Origin: Clostridia bacterium
Lineage (GTDB): Bacteria; Bacillota; Clostridia; Oscillospirales; RGIG577
Length of the DNA stretch: 64,000 nucleotides
Assembly (NCBI GenBank): GCA_017405765.1
Contig: JAFQZS010000018.1
Coordinates: 1 to 64,000, forward strand
Direction: 5' to 3'
Shown here: positions 7,410 to 14,368 of the stretch, piece by piece
How the letters are laid out: every line of letters begins with the position of its first letter
How positions within the stretch are numbered: position 1 is the stretch's first letter
Notes under the pieces: generated by a model
Database searches by the model: none
What the model saw: only the letters and a program-made list of their open reading frames with translations
Told to the model about the DNA's origin: nothing
Position numbers and translations under genes: made by a program

Positions 7410-9683
7410 TCACGCTTCATGCGTATATCCGCGTATGAGCTCGTCGAAAAAGTCGCATATCTCCTCGGCTGCCTCAAGCGTTTCTCCCTGCGCCCGCAGA
7501 GTAAGACGCTCCGCGTCTTCCTCGGCCCTTATTGTAATGCTCCCGCGCGGGCGAGTTATCTTAACTCCGTCGCCCAAAGAGGCGTCCTTTCCCGCATACG
7601 ACACTATGCGTCCCATAAGACGCGCGCGTCCGGACGGTGCGCACGGTATACTGCGCGAAGCTGAGTGCACCTTCGGAAGCTCCCGGGCGAGCTCGTCTGC
7701 GCCGATGCCGTTATATATCGTATGACAAGCTATAAAGCAGGTCTGAGCCGCCGCATCGTATAAAAGCGCCGCCGTTTCATTTGACTGTTCGCGTTCTCCT
7801 AATGCAAATCTGCCGCCGTATTTTTTCGCTGTGTCATAAAGCGCGTCTCTTACATGAGACGGCGCCGCAAACGGTTTTTGAGAGCCCTCCTTAAAATATG
7901 CGAGCGCACAGAGCATAATAATGCGCTCGCCCGCGATAATTTCATTTTTTCGTGTTATTATCTCAAGCTTGCCGTTTGTTATGTCATATACGTCGCACGT
8001 GGGCGGGCCGTCCGGATCTACGCCTATCCTCTCAAATATACGCTTAGCCGCTTCATAGTCCGCTCCGCGTCCCGTAAGGCATATTTCTCCCGTATCAGAA
8101 AGCCTCAGCGCCCTCGCCGCCGCGTCGATATAGAGCGAAGAAGCATCGGGAAAGCTTAAACGCCGCGCCGATTTAAGACGCGAAAAATCAAAGCTTCTGC
8201 GCTGCTTTAAGGCGCGCGAAAGCGCGTCCGTCACCCTGGGCGCTACGGGCAGCCCATCTTCTCCTATAAGAAAAACTCTTATCTCTCTTTCGGCACATTC
8301 CGAAAACACGCCCCCCGAGCATCCTGCGCGCGCCGTAATATATGCGCATGCGCCGTAATTTAAGGCTCCAACGTCCAAAACGCTCGTGCCGTCGATCGCC
8401 ATACCCTGTGCGATGAGAGAGCTTATCAGATCCGCTTCGCGGCGTCCGCAGCTTCCCACAGCTATAAGCTCTCCGCCGAATATGCGTGAAAGCGCCGCCC
8501 CCATACCGATCGCCGACTCCGGCGAAAAATCATCGCAAATCTTTATACGCGCTCCGTTCGTCGTTATTTTCACGCTCTCTGCGCCCGAATATATCTCTGC
8601 GCCGCATCTTATTAGCATGCTTCGCCCGATATCTGCGTTGCTTCCGACACTTGCGCCCGCGCCTAGTACGCAGCCCTCTGTTATATGCGCCCGTTCTCCT
8701 ATAACGGCGCCTTCGTCTGCCACAGCCCCGCGAATAAGGGCGTCCCTGTCTATTTTTACTGCGTCAAGCACAACGCTGTCTTCGATTTTTGCGCCCGACG
8801 CGATCTCGCAGCCGCTGCCTATAACGGTGTACGGCCCTATTTGCGCGCCCGATGAAATACGCGCTGTGCGTTCTATATATACAGGCGGTATTATGCTCGC
8901 TTCGTCGTATTCCTCGTATGAGTTCACGTCCCAAACGCGGCCGAGATCACGACCCAGCAGGCTTTCGCCTATACCTTCGACATTTTCAAAAATATCGCGG
9001 TGGCATTTAAGATAAGACTGCGGATCGCCTATATCGCGCCAATATCCGCGCGCGTCAAATCCGAACAGCGCATCTCCGCGTTCAAGCGCCAGCGGAAAGA
9101 GATCCTTTGCAAAATCAAAATACGTTCCCTCCGGCACAAGCCTAAAAAGCTCGCCCTTTAAAACATATATGCCTGTATTTATCATATCGGAATAAACGCG
9201 CGCCCACGCAGGCTTCTCACAGAATTTGATTATGCGCATATCTTCATCTACAAGCGCGGTGCCGTATTGCGACGGGTCGGACACATGATAAAGCAGTATA
9301 GTAGCATCGGAATTCTTCTCCTTGTGAAAGCGCACCGCCGCGCTTATATCGAGATTGAATACCGCGTCTCCGCTTACTATTACGATATCCTCATCATCCG
9401 AAAAAAAACGCCGGGCAGCCTTTACTGACCCGGCAGTTCCAAGCGGGCTGTCTTCTTTAAAAAAGGAAAGCGAAACGTCCGCTGCGCTTTGAAGCGCCTG
9501 CGTTATTTTTTCGGGCATAACGCCCAGCGTTATACCTATATCGGTGATCCCTGCGCGCTTCAGCGCACGCAAAGCGTGCTCAATTACGGGTACCCCGAAC
9601 ACCTGCACAAGCGGCTTTGGACGCGCAGCCGTTAAAGGCCAAAGCCTAACGCCGCGTCCTCCCGCTAAAATTATGGCTTTCAT
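7410..9683 (-). CDS. Sugar nucleotidyltransferase / left-handed beta helix / phosphomannomutase-like fusion
   Basis: The 757-residue fusion has three parts. Residues 1-235 are a nucleotidyltransferase beginning MKAIILAGGRGVRLWPLT, with the signature GGxGxRLxPLT and VSGDAVFNLD. About 250-370 is a hexapeptide-repeat left-handed beta helix (ARISSGAQIGPYTVIGSG). From about 380 to the end is a phosphohexomutase-like region (VLDVGALNYGA, then a late SGRARLMGRIV loop). The usual TxSHNP phosphoserine loop of mutases is not visible; the equivalent stretch reads TARAGCSGGVFSE. The mutase half may therefore be regulatory or degenerate. Such fusions occur in Clostridia and cyanobacteria as mannose-1-phosphate guanylyltransferase-like proteins. 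ATG 9683 is 11 bases from GGAGG; an upstream GTG touches that site and is less likely. Confidence 0.8.
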   Translation of the reverse strand: MKAIILAGGRGVRLWPLTAARPKPLVQVFGVPVIEHALRALKRAGITDIGITLGVMPEKITQALQSAADVSLSFFKEDSPLGTAGSVKAARRFFSDDEDIVIVSGDAVFNLDISAAVRFHKEKNSDATILLYHVSDPSQYGTALVDEDMRIIKFCEKPAWARVYSDMINTGIYVLKGELFRLVPEGTYFDFAKDLFPLALERGDALFGFDARGYWRDIGDPQSYLKCHRDIFENVEGIGESLLGRDLGRVWDVNSYEEYDEASIIPPVYIERTARISSGAQIGPYTVIGSGCEIASGAKIEDSVVLDAVKIDRDALIRGAVADEGAVIGERAHITEGCVLGAGASVGSNADIGRSMLIRCGAEIYSGAESVKITTNGARIKICDDFSPESAIGMGAALSRIFGGELIAVGSCGRREADLISSLIAQGMAIDGTSVLDVGALNYGACAYITARAGCSGGVFSECAEREIRVFLIGEDGLPVAPRVTDALSRALKQRRSFDFSRLKSARRLSFPDASSLYIDAAARALRLSDTGEICLTGRGADYEAAKRIFERIGVDPDGPPTCDVYDITNGKLEIITRKNEIIAGERIIMLCALAYFKEGSQKPFAAPSHVRDALYDTAKKYGGRFALGEREQSNETAALLYDAAAQTCFIACHTIYNGIGADELARELPKVHSASRSIPCAPSGRARLMGRIVSYAGKDASLGDGVKITRPRGSITIRAEEDAERLTLRAQGETLEAAEEICDFFDELIRGYTHEA

Positions 9684-9740
9684 GCGAATACACACCTCCG
9701 CATGATATTATGACCGGACCTGCCGCTTTTAATACGCGCC

Positions 9741-10085
9741 TTATTCCTCGCTCATCATTCTTATAACTCCCGCTATATCGTCAACAGGCAGCGATATTGC
9801 CATACCGCGTCCCTCTTTGTTCAATCCGGCGCCCGCGCTTACGGCGCGCATGATATCTCTCCTTTTCTGGCGCGGCACAAGTATCATTACTATCTCCTTT
9901 TCGGGCTGTATCGTTATGCCGAAAAACTTCTTTGTATCCTTGTTTCCGGTGCCGCGCGCCAAAAATACCGTGCCTCCGTTCGCGCCCGCGCTTCGCGCCG
10001 AGTCCATAACGTCGTCTGCAAACCCGCGATTTACGATAACTAGTATCAGCTCGTATTTTTCGTTCTTATAAAGCTCCGAACTCAA
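9741..10085 (-). CDS. PII-like regulatory protein, second copy
   Basis: This 114-residue small trimeric-type regulator has a ferredoxin-like GlnB/PII fold: ELILVIVNRGFADDVMDSAR opens with strand and helix, AGANGGTVFLARGTG forms the nucleotide-binding-type turn, and the C-terminal part is EGRGMAISLPVDDIAGV. It lacks the classic uridylylated T-loop tyrosine context. Its start overlaps the stop of the preceding PII-like gene (ATGA), so the two are translationally coupled. As third gene behind a DUF1538 membrane protein, it most likely regulates that protein; the ligand is unknown. Confidence 0.85.
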   Translation of the reverse strand: MSSELYKNEKYELILVIVNRGFADDVMDSARSAGANGGTVFLARGTGNKDTKKFFGITIQPEKEIVMILVPRQKRRDIMRAVSAGAGLNKEGRGMAISLPVDDIAGVIRMMSEE

Positions 10086-10480
10086 CCTCTTTCGCCCCTT
10101 TCAATTATCTTCTCTCCTATCAACATGCCAAGCAGCGTCGTTCCCCCGACGCTTTGAACAGGTATCGTGAACGCCACGCCTCCGCCGGGCCTTTCAAATC
10201 CCATTTTATCGGAAAGCGCCGTCAGTATATCATGCGCCTCATTTGCATACACCGCGCATATGAATATATCCTTTTCACTTCCGCCTATACCCAGTATGTC
10301 GAGCATCTCGCTCGGCGCAGTGCCGCGTCCCAGCGCAACAATGCCGCCGTGCGCGCCCAGACGGTGCGCCTCCTTCGATACTTTAGGCCCCTGTCCGCGC
10401 GAAACTATGGCTATAAGCAACTTTATGGGCCTTACGCCTTTTTGTAATTCTTTTTGCATATGCTCCCCCTTTGCACTCAT
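10082..10480 (-). CDS. PII-like regulatory protein, first copy
   Basis: The 132-residue protein shares the fold of its neighbour: IKLLIAIVSRGQGPKVSKEA, then LGAHGGIVALGRGTAPSEML, a short connecting segment DILGIGGSEKDI in place of a long T-loop, and PGGGVAFTIPVQSVGG near the end. The two copies are clearly divergent, suggesting a heteromeric or two-ligand sensor. ATG 10480 follows the stop of the DUF1538 gene by 2 bases and has AAGG 7 bases upstream. An internal ATG at 10459 with a closer GGGGGAG is an alternative start. Confidence 0.85.
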   Translation of the reverse strand: MSAKGEHMQKELQKGVRPIKLLIAIVSRGQGPKVSKEAHRLGAHGGIVALGRGTAPSEMLDILGIGGSEKDIFICAVYANEAHDILTALSDKMGFERPGGGVAFTIPVQSVGGTTLLGMLIGEKIIERGERG

Positions 10481-10482
10481 GC

Positions 10483-12072
10483 TTAAGCCTTATTCTCGGT
10501 CTCGGCTTCATGCCTAGCCTCGACGTCGTCCCAAGCTTCAGCCTCAGCTTCATTTTCAGACTCGGTCTCAAATTCAACGATATCTTCTTCGTCAGACGGC
10601 TCCTGTGATACATTCGCGCCGCGTTTTAACTTTATTTTATAGATAAGACCCATTATCTGTATCGTTATAAGCGGCGTCATGGCTACCATTGCCACAATGC
10701 CGAAAGCGTCTGTCATCATGTCTCCGCCCGTTCGTAGTACCGTTCCCATCGAAAGCGGCAGTAAAAACGTAGCCGTCATCGGTCCCGAAGCAACGCCGCC
10801 CGAGTCGAATGCTATCGCGGTGAACACATCGCTTGTAAAAAATGAAAGTATTATCGCAAGCGCGTATCCCGGCGCAATAAACCACCACAGGGAAAGCCCG
10901 TTAAGGCTTTTTATCATAGACAGCGCAAGAGAAACCGCCACGCCTATCGCCATGCACATAAGCATGGAATTTCTCGATATCGAGCCGCCCGACACGCTTT
11001 CCACCTGCTCGGTAAGCACATGTACGGCAGGCTCCGCCATCACGACGAAGAAGCCTATAAGCGCTCCGATGGGAATAAGTATCCAGTTGTACGAAAGCCC
11101 CGCAATGCTTTGCCCTATGTGATAACCGACGGGCATAAAGCCCACGTTTACGGCATTCAAAAATATCACAAGTCCTATATATGTATAGCCCGCGCCCACA
11201 AAGATTTTCGCAAGGCTTCTTTTTGGCAGCTTTAAAAATATAGCCTGAAAAATCAAAAAGAACACGAGTATGGGCATAAGCGCCAGCGCAACGTGCGAAA
11301 AATATTTCGGCAAGCTTAAAAACAGCGCTCTAAAAAGCTCTCCTGCGCCGTTTATTTCTGCAAGCTCGGGCAGGCTTTGCGAGCCTGACGGCGAACCGTA
11401 AAAAAGGCCCAGCGCCATTACAGCTATTATCGGCCCTACCGAGCAAAGCGCAATATATCCGAAAGAGTCGTCGCGCGAGCTTGCGCCTCCGCGCACGGCC
11501 GAAATACCTATGCCAAGCGCCATTATAAACGGCACCGTTATAGGTCCGGTAGTCACGCCGCCCGAATCGAACGCCACGCCCAAAAAACCGTCGGAAACAA
11601 AAAGCGCCATTATAAATACAGCCGCATATAAAACAAGCAGCGTTATTTTTAAATTCCACCCGAATATTACTCTGAGCGCCGCAAGCACCAAAAATATGCC
11701 TACTCCCAGCGCAACGGTAAAGATCATCGTACTGTCAGGTATCAAAGGCACCTGACCGGCCAGCACCGAAAGGTCGGGCTCTGCCACAGTTACGGCAAAG
11801 CCTAAAACAAAGCACACAACTATGAAAAGCCACAGCTTGCGCGATTTTGAAAGCTCGGAGCCTATAAGGTCTCCCATAAGCATCATTGAAACGTCGGCGC
11901 CAAGCGTAAAAAGCCCCATGCCTATGATAAGCAAGACCGCGCTTACCAAAAAAAGAGCAAGCGTTCCCCACGGCATCGAAGCTACGGTAAAATTCAGTAT
12001 GATCACTATCGCAGTTATCGGAAGTATTGCAATTACCGCTTCTTTCAGTTTTTTTACCAAAGTATTGTTCAA
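10483..12072 (-). CDS. DUF1538 integral membrane protein with internal duplication
   Basis: The 529-residue polytopic membrane protein has roughly a dozen hydrophobic segments. It consists of two homologous halves, each with a hairpin motif: VAFDSGGVTTGPITVPF in the first, IAFDSGGVASGPMTATF in the second. Each half then has an FGxxAxxxxxPxI segment (SFGYIALCSVGPII and AFGIVAMVAMTPLI). This geometry resembles secondary transporters with re-entrant loops; the substrate is unknown. The last 35 residues are very acidic (ESENEAEAEAWDD), possibly a docking tail. A TTG start at 12072 fits GGAGG 7 bases upstream; a 28-codon upstream extension is unlike the family. Two PII-like genes follow within 2 bases, a pairing also seen in other genomes. 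Confidence 0.88.
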   Translation of the reverse strand: MNNTLVKKLKEAVIAILPITAIVIILNFTVASMPWGTLALFLVSAVLLIIGMGLFTLGADVSMMLMGDLIGSELSKSRKLWLFIVVCFVLGFAVTVAEPDLSVLAGQVPLIPDSTMIFTVALGVGIFLVLAALRVIFGWNLKITLLVLYAAVFIMALFVSDGFLGVAFDSGGVTTGPITVPFIMALGIGISAVRGGASSRDDSFGYIALCSVGPIIAVMALGLFYGSPSGSQSLPELAEINGAGELFRALFLSLPKYFSHVALALMPILVFFLIFQAIFLKLPKRSLAKIFVGAGYTYIGLVIFLNAVNVGFMPVGYHIGQSIAGLSYNWILIPIGALIGFFVVMAEPAVHVLTEQVESVSGGSISRNSMLMCMAIGVAVSLALSMIKSLNGLSLWWFIAPGYALAIILSFFTSDVFTAIAFDSGGVASGPMTATFLLPLSMGTVLRTGGDMMTDAFGIVAMVAMTPLITIQIMGLIYKIKLKRGANVSQEPSDEEDIVEFETESENEAEAEAWDDVEARHEAETENKA

Positions 12073-12194
12073 ACTTTCACCTCCGCTTTTGCGGTTTTTA
12101 AAAGATTTGTTCTGTTTTGTCCAGGTATGCAAAAATACCATAAAATAGGCGGACAAGTTTTCATAAGCCGAAAAAAAAGTCCTCTTTCATTGAC

Positions 12195-12212
12195 TTTTCC
12201 ACATTATCAACA
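12195..12212. promoter_or_regulatory. Two adjacent DnaA-box-like 9-mers
   Basis: TTTTCCACA (12195-12203) is directly followed by TTATCAACA (12204-12212), each one substitution away from the DnaA box TTATCCACA. They lie in the 286-base AT-rich gap between tsaD and the DUF1538 gene, which holds no other recognisable element apart from A/T tracts. Binding is inference from sequence alone. Confidence 0.35.
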
Positions 12213-12358
12213 GGGTTTTGAACAGTACAAGCCGCAATTTCACGCGGTTTTTTAAGTTTTTAAATAAATATGAACACGAAAAAAATATCGTCTTTTTAAA
12301 ACCCATGTTTACATAACGCTGTTTTCTTTCATTATTGACTCGTCCTGAATATTTTTGC

Positions 12359-13363
12359 TCATTCAATGGATTCGGCCGATTTGCCGTTTAGAGTATAATC
12401 TGCCGTGCGCCCGTTTTTGAACTCGTAAAAGGCCTGAGATCCCACCATGGCCGCGTTATCGGTGCAAAGAGATATCGGCGGCATATAAAGGCTCAGAGAG
12501 TGCTTCTTTGCCTCGCTTGAAAGCTTTTCACGAAGCACGGAATTTGCGCATACGCCCCCTGCCATAACAACAGTGCGTATATTATAAGAAAGCGCGGCCT
12601 TTATCACGTTTTGTGTGAGGATCCCCGTTACGGCTTCCGAAAAGGAAGCTGCCACATCGGCGCGGTCGAGCTCTTCTCCTCTCTGCTTTATCGTGTGCGC
12701 GTAGTTTATGACAGAGGTCTTTACTCCGCTGAAGCTGAAATCGTAAGGCGCGTCCTTAAAGTGAACGCGGGGGAATTTTATCGCCTGCGCGTCTCCCTCC
12801 CGCGCAAGCCTGTCAATATGCACTCCGCCGGGATACGGAAGCCCCAGCACGCGCGCCGCCTTGTCAAAGGCCTCTCCCGCAGCGTCGTCGCGCGTGCGGC
12901 CGAGTATCTTATACTCCGTATAATCATTGACGATCACGATATGGCTGTGCGAGCCCGACGCGATAAGCGCGATAAACGGCGGCTTAAGATCGGGGTGAGC
13001 TATGTAATTCGCCGCAACATGCGAACGTATATGATGCACGGGTATGAGCGGCTTTTTATGCGCATACGACACGCCCTTTGCGAAATTTACGCCTACGAGC
13101 AGCGCGCCTATAAGTCCCGGCGCATACGTCACGGCGACCGCATCTATATCCTCCATCGTAAGCGACGCATCCGAAAGCGCCGCGCGCGCAACGAATGATA
13201 TGTTTTCAACGTGGCGCCGCGATGCGATCTCCGGCACTACGCCGCCGTATTTCACATGCTCCGCTATCTGTGTGTTTACTATGTTTGACAAAACTTCACG
13301 CCCGTCTTTTACGACTGCCGCCGCAGTCTCGTCGCACGAGCTTTCTATCGCAAGAATTTTCAA
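12359..13363 (-). CDS. tsaD: tRNA N6-adenosine threonylcarbamoyltransferase TsaD
   Basis: TsaD transfers threonylcarbamoyl from TC-AMP to A37 of ANN-decoding tRNAs, working with TsaB and TsaE. All 334 residues fit the ASKHA fold: it opens KILAIESSCDETAAAVV, has the metal-binding histidines in VHHIRSHVAANY, FDKAARVLGLPYPGG, and the late MAGGVCANSVLRE and SLCTDNAAMVG motifs. It starts with TTG at 13363, with GGAG 10 bases upstream. It is the last gene of a run with rimI and the phosphatase, 23 bases after rimI. TsaB, usually next to these, is not in this cluster. Confidence 0.95.
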   Translation of the reverse strand: MKILAIESSCDETAAAVVKDGREVLSNIVNTQIAEHVKYGGVVPEIASRRHVENISFVARAALSDASLTMEDIDAVAVTYAPGLIGALLVGVNFAKGVSYAHKKPLIPVHHIRSHVAANYIAHPDLKPPFIALIASGSHSHIVIVNDYTEYKILGRTRDDAAGEAFDKAARVLGLPYPGGVHIDRLAREGDAQAIKFPRVHFKDAPYDFSFSGVKTSVINYAHTIKQRGEELDRADVAASFSEAVTGILTQNVIKAALSYNIRTVVMAGGVCANSVLREKLSSEAKKHSLSLYMPPISLCTDNAAMVGSQAFYEFKNGRTADYTLNGKSAESIE

Positions 13364-13386
13364 GACCGAGTCTCTCCTTTTATCGT

Positions 13387-13830
13387 TTAAAAAATTTCAC
13401 GCCTCATTATAAGCGCATCCTCACGCGGCTCTCTGTAATAACCGCGCCGCACCGATATCTCTTCAAATCCGGCCGATTTATAAAGCGAAACAGCTGCATC
13501 CGCGCTTCTTCTCACTTCAAGGAAGATCTCACGCGCGCCCTTTTCTTTAAGGCGCGTCTCCATTGAAAGAAGCAGTGTCCGCGCAATACCGCGCCTTCTG
13601 AACGCCGGAAGCACGGCCACATTTGTTATATCGGCAGTATCTATAGTAAGCGACGCGCCTATAAAGCCCGCCGCTTCACCGCCCGAAAAGGCAATAAAAT
13701 AATGCGTATACGGCTTTTCTATATCTTCATATATCATTTCCTCGCTCCACGGATTAAGTATGCACTCGCGCTCGATAAGAGAGACCGCGTGCGCATCGTC
13801 CGTCGCGCATTCTCTTATAGTAAAGTTTAT
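13387..13830 (-). CDS. rimI: Ribosomal protein N-acetyltransferase RimI-like, apparent ATA start
   Basis: This is a GNAT acetyltransferase of 147 residues, the usual RimI length. Visible motifs are ECILNPWSEEM near residue 30, ITNVAVLPAFRRRGIARTLL (acetyl-CoA-binding Rx2GxG/A) and a C-terminal SAGFEEISVRRGYY. The frame is open from a TAA upstream of 13843 but contains no ATG, GTG or TTG before ATG 13737, which would cut off the first 31 residues including the NPWS motif. An ATA codon at 13830 lies exactly 7 bases after GGGAGGG, one base after the preceding stop codon. I therefore infer an AUA start. Confidence 0.82.
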   Translation of the reverse strand: MNFTIRECATDDAHAVSLIERECILNPWSEEMIYEDIEKPYTHYFIAFSGGEAAGFIGASLTIDTADITNVAVLPAFRRRGIARTLLLSMETRLKEKGAREIFLEVRRSADAAVSLYKSAGFEEISVRRGYYREPREDALIMRREIF

Positions 13831-13831
13831 T

Positions 13832-14257
13832 TTAAAGCCCTCCCAATATGTTTAAAAGTCCCTCGTATATCTCATCGGCGCAGGCCTGATATTCGTAAAG
13901 ATCGCCTCCGAAGGGGTCTGTTATATCGTTTGCGGCAAGCGGGCGCACTTTATGCGAAAACTGCGGGAACATGCGCTTTATCTGCATGCTCTGTGAGCGC
14001 GTCATCGTATAAACGGCGTCGGCCGCCTCAAGCATCCCGTCGGTAAGCATTCGCGAGGTGTGCGACGTCAGGTCTATATTCTTTTTCGCCATCGTCATTA
14101 TTGAATTGTAGCTTGCTCCGCTCGGAAACGAGGCGGCCGTACCAGCAGAGGACACCCAAACGTCTTTTATGCCTTTTTCCTTCAAAAGCTCTATCATCAT
14201 TACCTCAGCCATCGGGCTTCGGCATGTATTTCCCGTACATACGAACAGTATATTCAT
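13832..14257 (-). CDS. Low-molecular-weight phosphatase, YwlE-type (protein-arginine phosphatase)
   Basis: The 141 residues belong to the LMW-PTP fold with P-loop CTGNTCRS at residues 7-14 and a general-acid aspartate in ITDPFGGDLYEY. In Bacillus YwlE, threonine at position 11 of this loop favours phosphoarginine over phosphotyrosine; here residue 11 is also threonine. Since the McsA/McsB protein-arginine kinase pair is encoded 14 kb away, removal of phosphoarginine is the best reading; this is inference by family. The gene lies between polA and rimI, and its GGGAGGG near the 3' end is the ribosome site of rimI. Confidence 0.85.
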   Translation of the reverse strand: MNILFVCTGNTCRSPMAEVMMIELLKEKGIKDVWVSSAGTAASFPSGASYNSIMTMAKKNIDLTSHTSRMLTDGMLEAADAVYTMTRSQSMQIKRMFPQFSHKVRPLAANDITDPFGGDLYEYQACADEIYEGLLNILGGL

Positions 14258-14368
14258 ACTCTCCTCCTTAACATTATTCTTTTATGTGATCCCAATGCGC
14301 AAAAAAGATCTTCTGCGTCGTTTCTCGCGGTAAAGGCGAGGCGGCTTTTTGGGGCCTGTGTCCCGAAA

